DNA of 64,000 nucleotides, from NCBI GenBank assembly GCA_039822105.1, contig JBCBMW010000006.1, forward strand, positions 62,001 through 126,000. The letters run 5' to 3'. Source of the stretch: Parvularcula sp039822105 (lineage in GTDB: Bacteria > Pseudomonadota > Alphaproteobacteria > Caulobacterales > Parvularculaceae). The position numbers and the translations under genes are program-made. Of this stretch, positions 24,667-33,788 are shown one piece after another; position 1 is the first letter of the stretch, and each line of letters opens with the position of its first letter. The notes below the pieces were generated by a model that saw only the letters and a program-made list of their open reading frames with translations, did no database searches and was not told where the DNA came from.

Positions 24667-26127
24667 ATGCATCGTCTCGCCCTTGTTCTCGTCGCCTTCC
24701 TTTTTGGGGGGAGCGCGCTGGCGCAGAACGTTTTCACCGTGCCGCAGGTGCCAGTTTATGCCGAGGCCGATACCTCGGCGCTGGCGCAGGACCAGGCCCG
24801 CCGCGAAGGGCGCGAGGCCGCGCTCGATATCCTGCTCCGCCGCATCGTGGCGGAAGAGGACTGGATCTACTTACCGCGTTTGGCTGAGGGAGAACCCGCC
24901 CCTGTTTTGGGTGAGAACGCCTACCTCGCCAGCGAAGAGCCTGACTACGATAGTGCCTACAGTCCCAATGCCTTCAATCGGCAGGAAGAGCCGGGGGCGC
25001 TGCCTGTCAGCGAAAAACAGCCGATCATCATCGATAGCGCGCAGCTGAGCCAGCTTGAGGAGGGCTTTGACGTCTTCAACGAGAAGTCGTCGGGGACCAC
25101 CTATCGCGCGCAAATCACCTTCCGTTTCAAGCCGGACGCGATCCGCTCGCTGCTCCAGAACGCGCGGCTCCCTTATAGCGAGGAACAAGCGCGGGACGTC
25201 TTGGTCCTTCCCGTCCTTCAGACGGACACCGGCGTTTATCTTTGGGAAGCCAAGAACCCTTGGGCGCGCGCCTGGCTCGAACGGCCGCTGACCAGCGAGC
25301 TAACACCGATGCAGCTGCCAGTCGGTGATGTGGTCGATATCCAAGCGATCACGGCTGAGGAGGCCAGGGACCTCAACGCTGCCTCGCTGCGAGAGTTCGC
25401 CAAACGTTATCAGGCCGAGCAGGTCTATCTCGCGCTTGGGCAGTTGGGTGAGAACAATGGCGAGTACCGCCTGTTCGTGAAACTGATCGATGCGACGCCG
25501 CCCGCAATCGGGGTCAGCTGGCAGGCATCCGCCATCGGCACCACAGTGTCTGAGGCCTTCTTCCGCGGCGCCGATGACGACTTCCCGGCGCTCGCACGGC
25601 GCGCGGTGGAGGGCACGGTCCAGCGCCATGCCCGGCAGTGGAAGCGGCAGACGCTTGTCGACTACAGCCTCCAGCGCAGTTTCGAAGTCACGGCGTGGTA
25701 CGGTGATCTTGAGGAGTGGGCGGATATCCGCTCCGCGCTTGAGAGCACGCCGCTCGTCCGCAACCTCGATCCTGGCGTCTTCAACCGTGAGAACGCCATC
25801 ATCCAGCTGACCGTCGTCGGCGATGACCAGCAGTTCGACCTGGCGATGGAACAGCGCGGCCTCGATCTCTGGCGGGATGCCTCCGGCCGTTGGTACCTGG
25901 CGGAGCAGGAACGAGCCGCGCAGCTTCAAAACACCCTCGATCCCTTGGCGCCAACTATCGATGAACAGTCGGGCCGCAACCGCTCCCTTGGCCTCGGCCG
26001 CCTGTTTGGTCGCCGCGATGAGGAGACCGAGGGCAATGGCGGCGGGACCAACCCCAACGGCGCCCCCAGCGCACCTGAGGGCGACATCCCTGAACTGCCC
26101 GACGACCTCTTTGGCGACGACGGTTAA
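24667..26127 (+). CDS. DUF2066 domain-containing exported protein
   Basis: The 486-residue protein has a signal peptide (about 1-20, ending ALA-QN) and then a DUF2066-like region. This starts VFTVPQVPVYAEADTSALAQ and continues through ALDILLRRIVAEEDW and FRFKPDAIRSLLQNARLPY. The C-terminal tail (about 440-486) is low complexity, rich in Gly, Asn, Pro and acidic residues. The family is periplasmic and uncharacterised, and is often found between purM and hdaA in alphaproteobacteria, as here. I prefer the ATG at 24667 because it begins the signal peptide; an upstream start at 24574 would bury it. Confidence 0.8.
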   Translation: MHRLALVLVAFLFGGSALAQNVFTVPQVPVYAEADTSALAQDQARREGREAALDILLRRIVAEEDWIYLPRLAEGEPAPVLGENAYLASEEPDYDSAYSPNAFNRQEEPGALPVSEKQPIIIDSAQLSQLEEGFDVFNEKSSGTTYRAQITFRFKPDAIRSLLQNARLPYSEEQARDVLVLPVLQTDTGVYLWEAKNPWARAWLERPLTSELTPMQLPVGDVVDIQAITAEEARDLNAASLREFAKRYQAEQVYLALGQLGENNGEYRLFVKLIDATPPAIGVSWQASAIGTTVSEAFFRGADDDFPALARRAVEGTVQRHARQWKRQTLVDYSLQRSFEVTAWYGDLEEWADIRSALESTPLVRNLDPGVFNRENAIIQLTVVGDDQQFDLAMEQRGLDLWRDASGRWYLAEQERAAQLQNTLDPLAPTIDEQSGRNRSLGLGRLFGRRDEETEGNGGGTNPNGAPSAPEGDIPELPDDLFGDDG

Positions 26128-26137
26128 GGCGGACACT

Positions 26138-26779
26138 TTGGATCAGCAGGCGCCACTCCCCTTCTCGCCGCGGCTGAAGGGGCCACCGCCTTTTCGTGCC
26201 AGCGTATCACAGCAGGATGCCAAGGATGCGCTTACGCGGCACGCGGAGCGCTTTGCGCGAGCGTCTGGCGGCCTCACCACCGTTCTCCTTATCGGGCCGC
26301 AGGGGTCGGGCAAGACCCGCCTGGTGGATGAGCTGGATCCCGCTTCCCAGGCGGAGGCCTGCGACGCGGTTGATGCAAGCGAGATGGATCCCCTCACTTT
26401 GTTCGGGCTCATCAACAGCGCGGCCGCTGAGCGGCGGACCCTGGTGGTGGAGGCGCGGGTGCCGCTTGCCCGCTGGTATCCTGGACAGCTCGACGTGCCC
26501 GCCGATCTTCATTCACGGCTTGCGGCGGCGCCCGTGGTCGAACTCGACAGGCCTTCTGGCCCCGATATTCACGCCGTCTTAGCCGCCGATCTGCAATTGC
26601 ATGACCAGCGGCTCTCCGAACCTGATCTGGTCTTCGTTGCGGACCGACTTCCCAGGGATCTTGGCGCGCCGCGTCAGTTTTGCCGGGCGTTTGATCTTGC
26701 TGATCAGCGTCTTACCCGCCGTGAGCTGTTGCAGTGGGCCTTGGAAAAGGTTCATGTCGCGCCGCTGAAACCTTTTTGA
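26138..26779 (+). CDS. hdaA: HdaA, DnaA-inactivating AAA+ protein
   Basis: HdaA, bound to the sliding clamp, stimulates hydrolysis of DnaA-ATP and prevents re-initiation of replication. The 213-residue product has an N-terminal clamp-binding-like motif (QQAPLPF, residues 3-9). Walker A follows as IGPQGSGKTRL near 52-62, then degenerate Walker B, and the helical lid typical of Hda/DnaA (DLGAPRQFCRAFDLADQ). I propose a TTG start at 26138, preceded by AAGGCGGA; a much longer open frame upstream overlaps the DUF2066 gene and is not coding. ppk1 follows after 15 bases, the conserved hdaA-ppk order. Alternative starts near 26117 cannot be excluded. Confidence 0.85.
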   Translation: MDQQAPLPFSPRLKGPPPFRASVSQQDAKDALTRHAERFARASGGLTTVLLIGPQGSGKTRLVDELDPASQAEACDAVDASEMDPLTLFGLINSAAAERRTLVVEARVPLARWYPGQLDVPADLHSRLAAAPVVELDRPSGPDIHAVLAADLQLHDQRLSEPDLVFVADRLPRDLGAPRQFCRAFDLADQRLTRRELLQWALEKVHVAPLKPF

Positions 26780-26794
26780 TGCATAGAGACGATC

Positions 26795-28966
26795 ATGAGC
26801 ACCTCGCCCAACGATCCTATTGCGACCGAACCGGTCATCACCGCGGATAGCCCGGAGCGCTTTATCAACCGTGAGCTCTCCTGGCTCGGTTTCAACGACC
26901 GAGTCCTTGAGGAGGCGGACAACAAAGAGCATCCGCTGCTCGAGCGTCTGCGGTTTCTGTCGATCTCGGCGAACAACCTCGACGAGTTTTTCATGGTCAG
27001 GGTCGCGGGCCTTGTTGGCCAGGTGAAAAGCGGCGTCACCAAGTTGAGCCAAGAAGGGCTCTCGCCGCGCAAGCAGCTGAAGCAGATCAACGAACGCGCG
27101 GCGGCGCTGATGACTCGCCAGCAACAGACCTGGCGCGACCTCAAGGGGCTTCTCGCGGGCGAGGGTGTCGAGCTGGTCGAGCCAGCGAAACTCACCGACG
27201 AGGAAGCGGCGTGGCTCGAACAAGAGTTCCTTGCTCACGTCTTCCCGGTGCTGACACCGCTCGCGCTTGACCCTGCGCACCCGTTTCCGTTTATCCCCAA
27301 TCTCGGCTTTGTGCTTTGCTATACCCTCAACGGTCCGGATGGGGAGCTCACGGCGTTGCTCCCTGTGCCGAGCAAAGTGCGCCGGTTCATCCGGTTGCCA
27401 TCGACCACAGACATGGCGGATGGCAAGCCTTGTGTCCGGTTCGTCAGCCTCGAGAAAACCATCACGCACTTTCTGCACCATGTCTTCCCGGAACGGACGA
27501 TCATCAGCCGCGGCGCGTTTCGGATCATCCGTGACAGTGACATCGAGATTGAGGAAGAGGCCGAAGATCTGGTGCGGCAATTCGAGACGATGCTGCGCCG
27601 CCGCCGCCGCGGAGATGTGATCCGCCTGACCATGGACGCAGAGATGCCTTTTGCGCTGCGTGACCTCGTCAGCGTGAAGCTCGGTGTGCACCCGAATGAT
27701 GTTGTCCTCGTCGATGGCATTCTGGGCATGGCGCAGATTTCAGAAATGATCCCCAAGGATCGTCCGGACATGCTGTTCACACCGTTCGAGGCGCGGTTCC
27801 CCGAGCGTATCCGAGAGCACAGCATGGACTGTTTCTCAGCGATCGCAGCCAAAGATATCGTGGTGCACCATCCCTATGAGGAATTTGACGTTGTCGTTCA
27901 GTTCCTGAAGCAGGCCGCCGCCGACCCCGATGTCCTTGCAATCAAACAGACACTTTACCGGACGTCGAAAGACTCGCCGATCGTCGCAGCCCTGATTGAA
28001 GCGGCCGAGGCTGGTAAGAACGTCACAGCACTGATTGAACTCAAGGCTCGTTTTGATGAGGAGGCGAACATTCAATGGGCGAGGGCGCTCGAGCGTTCTG
28101 GCGTCAATGTCGTCTACGGATTTTTGGACTACAAGACTCACGCGAAGCTAAGCTATGTCGTTCGCCGCGAGGGTGAGACCACCAAGAGCTACGTCCATGT
28201 TGGGACGGGTAACTATCACCAGTTCACAGCTAAAGTTTATACGGACATTTCTCTCTTCACGTGTGACGATCAGATCGCGCAGGACGCAGCGCGCGTCTTC
28301 AACTATGTGACGGGCTATGCCGCGCCGAAGCGTTTTGAAAAGATCGCAATCGCCCCACTTTTCCTTCGCGATACGCTGGTTGAGCATATCGATGCGGAGA
28401 TCGCACACGCGCAAGCAGGGCGGCCGGCATCGGTTTGGGCCAAGATGAATTCGCTCGTCGATGGCAAGCTGATTGATAAGCTTTATGACGCATCCCGCGC
28501 GGGTGTGCAGATTGACCTCATTATCCGCGGCATCTGCTGTCTGCGTCCTGGTGTGCCAGGGCTTTCAGAGAACATTCGTGTCAAGAGTATCGTTGGGCGA
28601 TACTTGGAGCACTCGCGCATCGTGTGCTTTGGGGCTGGCCATCCGCTGCCGTCCGATGAGGCGAAAGTGTTCATCTCCTCCGCCGACTGGATGCCCCGTA
28701 ACCTCAACCGCCGTGTCGAGGTTTTGTGTCCCGTGACAAATGAGACGACTCACAACCAAATCCTGAATCAGATCATGGTCGCCAATCTGAAAGACAACCT
28801 TCAGAGCTGGGAGCTGGGGGCAGACGGGCGATACACAAGGGTGAGCGTCGAGGCCGGGAAAGAGCCGTTCAATGTGCATGACTACTTCATGACCAATCCG
28901 AGTCTGTCCGGACGCGGAACAGCTTTGAGTGAGAAATCGCCTGAGGTTCTCACCGTCCTGCCGTGA
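26795..28966 (+). CDS. ppk1: Polyphosphate kinase 1
   Basis: PPK1 reversibly transfers the gamma-phosphate of ATP to polyphosphate. The 723-residue protein has the full four-domain build. The N domain includes FINRELSWLGFNDRVLEEA and LSISANNLDEFFMVRVAG. The catalytic core includes HHPYEEFDVVVQF, LKARFDEEANIQWAR, YKTHAKLSYVVRR (the autophosphorylated His), and HVGTGNYHQFTAKVYTD. The C2 domain includes SADWMPRNLNRRVEV. The start lies 15 bases after hdaA. Its last bases overlap the ppx GTG start by 4, coupling polyphosphate synthesis with degradation in one operon. Confidence 0.97.
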   Translation: MSTSPNDPIATEPVITADSPERFINRELSWLGFNDRVLEEADNKEHPLLERLRFLSISANNLDEFFMVRVAGLVGQVKSGVTKLSQEGLSPRKQLKQINERAAALMTRQQQTWRDLKGLLAGEGVELVEPAKLTDEEAAWLEQEFLAHVFPVLTPLALDPAHPFPFIPNLGFVLCYTLNGPDGELTALLPVPSKVRRFIRLPSTTDMADGKPCVRFVSLEKTITHFLHHVFPERTIISRGAFRIIRDSDIEIEEEAEDLVRQFETMLRRRRRGDVIRLTMDAEMPFALRDLVSVKLGVHPNDVVLVDGILGMAQISEMIPKDRPDMLFTPFEARFPERIREHSMDCFSAIAAKDIVVHHPYEEFDVVVQFLKQAAADPDVLAIKQTLYRTSKDSPIVAALIEAAEAGKNVTALIELKARFDEEANIQWARALERSGVNVVYGFLDYKTHAKLSYVVRREGETTKSYVHVGTGNYHQFTAKVYTDISLFTCDDQIAQDAARVFNYVTGYAAPKRFEKIAIAPLFLRDTLVEHIDAEIAHAQAGRPASVWAKMNSLVDGKLIDKLYDASRAGVQIDLIIRGICCLRPGVPGLSENIRVKSIVGRYLEHSRIVCFGAGHPLPSDEAKVFISSADWMPRNLNRRVEVLCPVTNETTHNQILNQIMVANLKDNLQSWELGADGRYTRVSVEAGKEPFNVHDYFMTNPSLSGRGTALSEKSPEVLTVLP

Positions 28967-30474
28967 CCCATAAACCGCGTTGGCCTCGCCGGGCTGTCGT
29001 TGATATCGGCTCTAATTCTGTCCGTCTCGTGATCTTCTCCGGTCCGCCGCGATCGCCGATCAGCATTGTGAACGAGAAAGTTCTTTGCGGCTTGGGCGAT
29101 CGTGATCCTGCGAACGGAGCGCTACGCGCCGAACCGTTCGAAAGGGCCATTGCCACACTCCAACGTTTTCGCGCTATTCTCGACGCGGAGGATATTCAGT
29201 CTGAGGATGTTGTCGCCACCGCGGCGATTAGAGATGCATCGAACGGTGTCGATTTTTTGCGCGCCGCAAAGCGGGTGGGTTTCGACGTTCGAGTGATCTC
29301 GGGCGACGAAGAGGCGCGGCTTGCCGGTCTCGGCATTCTTTGCAGCGCCCACGAAATTGCACGAGACGACCATCCAGCTCTCGGCGGCGACCTGGGCGGC
29401 GGAAGCCTTGAGCTGAGCAGTCTCGGCGGCCCGGGCGGGGTCAAGGTTCATGAAACGGTCAGCTTACCCGTTGGTGCATTGCGTATGCTGTCCGAGCACG
29501 GTGGAGATCTCGCTGAGGTCGAACAAGCCGCCAGGTCAGCGTTCACGAGCGTGAATTGGCTGCGGCACGCTGACTTTCAAAACCTCTATATTGTCGGCGG
29601 CTCTTGGCGAGCGCTCGCTCGCATCAGCATTCAGCGGACGCGGCACCCGGTCTCGGTTCTCGATCACTACACGGTGGATCGGGAAACGATGTTGGAGACA
29701 TGCCGGTATGCGGAGATTGAGGATGCCGACGTGATCGGCAAGATCAGCGGTGTTCAGAAGAAGCGCGTCCCTACGCTTCCAGGCGCGGCCGTTGTCCTTC
29801 GCTGCCTGATTGATCACACTTCTATCAAGCGGGTTATCGTCAGCGCGTGCGGCGTGCGCGAGGGTCTGCTCTTTGATCGTTTGACGGAGGATCAACGGCG
29901 CGCGGACCCGCTTTTTACATTGGCCGACGATATTGCCGGACGGTCGGAGGGCGGACGGATCCCTGACCCGGTGGCGATCACGAGCTTCCTCGACCCTCTT
30001 TTCGATGAGCGCCCGTCGTTGCGCCGGATTCGTTTCACGGCGGCCCAAATGGTACGGGGCGCGAGCTTAGCCCATCCCGAGCAGCGCGCTCGGCATGCGG
30101 CGAGCCTTGTCATGGCCACGCCTTTCCTGGGGCTGGATCATAAAGAGCGGACGATGCTGGCCGTGATGATGCTGGCACGCTTTGGCGGTTCGGTGTCCAA
30201 AGATGGTCGCGACTTACCACTATCTCTTCTGACCGCTGAGGATATCCGGTATGCGCAGCAGGTCGGATACGCCCACCGTCTTGTATCGTCGCTGAACCGT
30301 CCGATGTTCAGTCGCCAGCCCGGTTTTGCGCTTAGGAAGACGGACACCAGCCTATCTCTTACCGTCACTTCTGACGCTGTTGGACTTTTTGCGGAGGCGG
30401 CGCTCAAAGAATTCGACCGGCTGGCAGACGCTCTTGACCTTCAGCCTGAAGTGATCACGCCCGCTCATTCTTGA
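28963..30474 (+). CDS. ppx: Exopolyphosphatase / Ppx-GppA family phosphatase
   Basis: Ppx processively releases phosphate from polyphosphate, and family members also hydrolyse pppGpp. The 503-residue protein has the ASKHA fold: VDIGSNSVRLVIF near 14-26, then ATAAIRDASNGVDFL, VISGDEEARLAGLG and a GGDLGGGSLEL phosphate-binding loop near 141-151. The C-terminal half looks HD-like (LDHKERTMLAVMMLARF). It starts at a GTG overlapping ppk1 by 4 bases. Its 3' end overlaps rnd by 20 bases on the opposite strand. Confidence 0.94.
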   Translation: MTHKPRWPRRAVVDIGSNSVRLVIFSGPPRSPISIVNEKVLCGLGDRDPANGALRAEPFERAIATLQRFRAILDAEDIQSEDVVATAAIRDASNGVDFLRAAKRVGFDVRVISGDEEARLAGLGILCSAHEIARDDHPALGGDLGGGSLELSSLGGPGGVKVHETVSLPVGALRMLSEHGGDLAEVEQAARSAFTSVNWLRHADFQNLYIVGGSWRALARISIQRTRHPVSVLDHYTVDRETMLETCRYAEIEDADVIGKISGVQKKRVPTLPGAAVVLRCLIDHTSIKRVIVSACGVREGLLFDRLTEDQRRADPLFTLADDIAGRSEGGRIPDPVAITSFLDPLFDERPSLRRIRFTAAQMVRGASLAHPEQRARHAASLVMATPFLGLDHKERTMLAVMMLARFGGSVSKDGRDLPLSLLTAEDIRYAQQVGYAHRLVSSLNRPMFSRQPGFALRKTDTSLSLTVTSDAVGLFAEAALKEFDRLADALDLQPEVITPAHS

Positions 30475-31609
30475 GGACTGTCACGCGGCCGCGCTCGAGC
30501 CCTAGAGAGAGCTGACCGTGTTTGAGTTCAAGAGCAAGCGCGCCAAAGACGTCACGCCGCCAGCCTTTAAGGGCTGGAATATCCGCTTCGTCGTCGAGCG
30601 CCAGGGCGTCAAGGTCCGATGCGCTGGCCAGGAGCTTGGGCGCGACCTCGTGGGCCTCGCACTGACGCTTCAGGAGTACACGGAGAAGTTCGACAACGTC
30701 TGGCGGCCCCGGTTCCCGTGTCTTGTTATCGAGATGAGGGAGCGCATCTCTCGACGTCTCAACGCCGCGACTGACGGCGTCCAGCAAACCCTTGGCCGCT
30801 GCTGAGCGTTCGAAACCTTGAGGGACCGAGCGCAATCGTCCGAGATCGTCGGTGCCCTTAGGCCTCGCGCGTGCCACTTCAAAGAGCACATCGTCTTTGA
30901 CCACACGAGCGCGCGGGATGTCTCTCCGCTGCGCCTCCCGCTCGCGCCATGCTGCCACTTCGATCAGCGGACCGAGTTCTTTCGGTTTGACGTTCCGTAC
31001 CTTGAGACGTTGCCAAGCATCCTCTGGCAATGTTGCATACAGTGCGGGATTGAGGAGCGTCCCCATCTCCTCTTCGACCCATGGCCCACGACCCGTCTGT
31101 TCGAGCCTTTGGAGAAGTGCGTCGTAAACGTCCCGCAAATGCGTTACGTCTCCCAGAGCGTACTCAAGCTGTTTATCCGTCAGGGGGCGGCGGGACCAAT
31201 CCGTGAACCTGCTTCCCTTGTCGACTTGAACTCCTGTTACCGAGCGAACCAATGGTTCGTATCCGACTTGATCTCCGTAACCAAAAACCATCGCCGCGAT
31301 TTGCGTGTCGAAGAGCGGCGCCGGGACGGTCCCCATGAGCTTGACAAAGATCTCAAGGTCCTGCCGCGCGGCGTGGAAGACCTTCGTTACGCGCTCGTTG
31401 CCGAGCAATTCCAGAAACGGCGAGAGGTCAAGGCCTTCAGCCAAGGGATCAATGATCACAGCCTCGTTAGGTGTGGCGGCCTGGATTAAACAGAGCTGTG
31501 AGTAATAGGTCCGCTCACGTAAGAATTCTGTGTCAACAGTGACATAAGGAGAGGTGGCTGCATGGTGAGCAAAGGCCACCAATTCGTCAGTGGTGGTGAT
31601 CACTTTCAT
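30455..31609 (-). CDS. rnd: Ribonuclease D
   Basis: RNase D trims the 3' ends of tRNA precursors and other structured RNAs. The 384-residue protein has the DEDD exonuclease domain, with VTVDTEFLRERTYYSQL near 24-40 (D and E), HAARQDLEIF near 101, and the last Asp in LEYALGDVTHLRDVYDAL near 150. HRDC-like helical domains follow. Its start overlaps prmA by 4 bases, giving a tyrS-prmA-rnd order on the minus strand. Confidence 0.95.
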   Translation of the reverse strand: MKVITTTDELVAFAHHAATSPYVTVDTEFLRERTYYSQLCLIQAATPNEAVIIDPLAEGLDLSPFLELLGNERVTKVFHAARQDLEIFVKLMGTVPAPLFDTQIAAMVFGYGDQVGYEPLVRSVTGVQVDKGSRFTDWSRRPLTDKQLEYALGDVTHLRDVYDALLQRLEQTGRGPWVEEEMGTLLNPALYATLPEDAWQRLKVRNVKPKELGPLIEVAAWREREAQRRDIPRARVVKDDVLFEVARARPKGTDDLGRLRSVPQGFERSAAAKGLLDAVSRGVETSRDALPHLDNKTREPGPPDVVELLRVLLKRQCEAHEVAPKLLASASDLDALALDDEADIPALKGWRRDVFGALALELKHGQLSLGLERGRVTVLKNERA

Positions 31610-32496
31610 CCTGTGACCTCATTGCCCGTCCGTACAAGAACAAGAACGGGCCACCGCAGCGTTCCAAACTGCTCTGTCACTTCAAAACTCTGGGCGCGAT
31701 AGCTGTCCTCAACGCTCGCCTGCTGCTCGTCCAGCAGCCCGGCCAAAACCAATTTGGTGCCTGGTTTAGAAGCCGCATGGATCGCTGGCGCGAGTTCTTT
31801 GAGCGGGCCGGTGAGGATGTTCGCGAGGATGAGGTCGAAAGGAGCGTTCTCGGTCGTCGCAGCTGCATCCGTACCCGCAGCAGTTTCGAACGTGATGCCG
31901 CGGGTTTCATTGATCGCCGCGTTCTCTTCTGCGATCTCCACCGATCGCGGATCAATATCGCTGGCGACGATAATCGCTTCTGACCAAAGTTTCCGCGCAG
32001 CCATGGCCAAGACCCCAGAGCCACAACCAACGTCGAGCACCTTGGCAGGGGGCAATTCTTGGAGGCTTCCGAGTGCCTCGAGGCATCCCGCTGTGGTCGG
32101 ATGATGTCCGGTTCCGAAAGCTTGGTTGGCTTCCACCTGGAGTTTGATTCCTGGTTCGTTCGCTGCGCGCTCTGCGTCGTGGCGGCCGAAAAGGACAAAC
32201 GGTCCCGCACTGATAACGCCAAGACCTTCGAGGCTATGGGCGACCCAGTCCCTATCCTCAAGCTCTTCCTCGCGGGGAGGAGACAGCCCCTCGGGTAGCA
32301 ACGCGAGCATGGCCTCGGAAATCTCATGGTCGGTATACGCATGAAGAAGCCACTCCGCATCGTCGGCGGGGGTGCTGGCATCGTCACGCCTGATGAGGCT
32401 CGTGGCCTCAACCGGGCGTTCCATGAGTTCGGTCAGCGCCCGCTCGGCATCTTCAAGGATTGCACGTTCGCCGTGCCAGGTCAGTCGCTTCGTCAT
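31606..32496 (-). CDS. prmA: Ribosomal protein L11 methyltransferase-like protein
   Basis: PrmA uses SAM to trimethylate several amino groups of ribosomal protein L11. The 296-residue protein has a divergent N-terminal substrate domain, then QAFGTGHHPTTAGCLEAL and the SAM loop LDVGCGSGVLAMAA near 152-165. DIDPRSVEIAEENAAIN and LILANILTGPLKELAPAI follow, all typical of PrmA. It overlaps tyrS upstream and rnd downstream by 4 bases each. Confidence 0.94.
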   Translation of the reverse strand: MTKRLTWHGERAILEDAERALTELMERPVEATSLIRRDDASTPADDAEWLLHAYTDHEISEAMLALLPEGLSPPREEELEDRDWVAHSLEGLGVISAGPFVLFGRHDAERAANEPGIKLQVEANQAFGTGHHPTTAGCLEALGSLQELPPAKVLDVGCGSGVLAMAARKLWSEAIIVASDIDPRSVEIAEENAAINETRGITFETAAGTDAAATTENAPFDLILANILTGPLKELAPAIHAASKPGTKLVLAGLLDEQQASVEDSYRAQSFEVTEQFGTLRWPVLVLVRTGNEVTG

Positions 32497-33758
32497 GCGT
32501 CGACCTTCACCAGGCCATGCTTTTTCTTGCCGATGGACAGTTTGATGACGCCGTCTTGTATATCATCGGTGTTCAGAGGACGTTCCTCGCCAAGTGGCGT
32601 GTCATTGACCTTGAGGGCGTTACCCTTGATGTGCCGACGCCCTTCGCCGTTGCTTGCGATCAGGCCGAGCTCTTGGAACAGCGGGAGCAACGGGACGCCG
32701 CCGCTGAAGTCTCCTGCAGCCCTGGTCACGGTGGGGAGGTCGCCGCCGGCTGCACCGGCTTCGAAGGTTTGGCGAGCCGTTTCGGCGGCGGCCTCTGCTG
32801 CTTCGCGGCCGTGAAGAAGAGCTGTTGTTTCCGTGGCGAGAACCTTTTTCGCTTCGTTGATCTCACCGCCTTCAAGTCTTTCGAGACGTTCGATCTCTTC
32901 AATCGGTAGCAGCGTGAACCGGCGTAGCATGGTGCCGACATCGGCATCATCCGTGTTGCGCCAGAACTGCCAGTAATCGTAGGGCGAGAAGCGTTCCGCA
33001 TTGAGCCAAACGGCGCCTTTCTCCGTCTTGCCCATTTTCTTGCCTGACGCGGTGGTGAGAAGCGGCGTCGTCAGGCCAAAGGCGGCGGTATCGTCACCGG
33101 TGGTCGCGCCGGTTCGGCGGATGAGCTCGACACCGCTGACAATGTTCCCCCACTGATCGCTGCCCCCCATCTGGAGGCTACACCCATGACGCTTCTTCAG
33201 CTCAAGGAAATCGTAGGCCTGCATCAGCATATAGTTGAACTCAAGGAACGTCATCGGCTGTTCGCGTTCAAGCCGCAATTTCACCGAGTCAAAAGTCAGC
33301 ATACGGTTGATAGTGAAGTGAACACCATACTCACGCAGGAACGGAACGTATTCGAGGCCGGACAGCCAGTCGTCATTGTTGACCATGACAGCGTCGCTCT
33401 CGCCCTCACCGAAGGCGAGAAAGGGTTCAAACGCCTTGCGAATGCCCGCCATGTTGCGCGCGATATCGTCGTCGGTCAGAAGCTTGCGTTGTTCGTCCTT
33501 ACCCGTCGGATCGCCGATCTTGGTGGTGCCGCCCCCGAGGAGGACAATAGGCTTGTGTCCCGCTTGTTGCAGGTGATGCAGCATCATGATCTGCACAAGG
33601 CTGCCGACATGAAGGCTGTCCGCGGTCGCGTCGAAACCGATATAGGCCGTGCACGTTCCCGACATCAAAGCCTTGTCCAGGGCCTCGGCGTCGGTCACCT
33701 GGTGGATAAACCCGCGCGCCTCAAGTGTTTGCAGAAAAGGTGAGCGGTACGCAGACAT
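32493..33758 (-). CDS. tyrS: Tyrosyl-tRNA synthetase
   Basis: The 421-residue class I synthetase charges tRNA-Tyr. It shows YIGFDATADSLHVGSLVQI (HIGH-like HVGS at about 51-54), QAYDFLELKKRHGCSLQMGG, SDQWGNIVSG, and the KMSKS equivalent GKKMGKTEKGAVW near residue 240. The C-terminal S4-like RNA-binding region has GRRHIKGNALKVNDTPL. It is the first gene of the tyrS-prmA-rnd run and lies 30 bases downstream of secA on the same strand. Confidence 0.97.
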   Translation of the reverse strand: MSAYRSPFLQTLEARGFIHQVTDAEALDKALMSGTCTAYIGFDATADSLHVGSLVQIMMLHHLQQAGHKPIVLLGGGTTKIGDPTGKDEQRKLLTDDDIARNMAGIRKAFEPFLAFGEGESDAVMVNNDDWLSGLEYVPFLREYGVHFTINRMLTFDSVKLRLEREQPMTFLEFNYMLMQAYDFLELKKRHGCSLQMGGSDQWGNIVSGVELIRRTGATTGDDTAAFGLTTPLLTTASGKKMGKTEKGAVWLNAERFSPYDYWQFWRNTDDADVGTMLRRFTLLPIEEIERLERLEGGEINEAKKVLATETTALLHGREAAEAAAETARQTFEAGAAGGDLPTVTRAAGDFSGGVPLLPLFQELGLIASNGEGRRHIKGNALKVNDTPLGEERPLNTDDIQDGVIKLSIGKKKHGLVKVDA

Positions 33759-33788
33759 AAGCGTCAGGATTTCCGTTGAAGGTGCGGC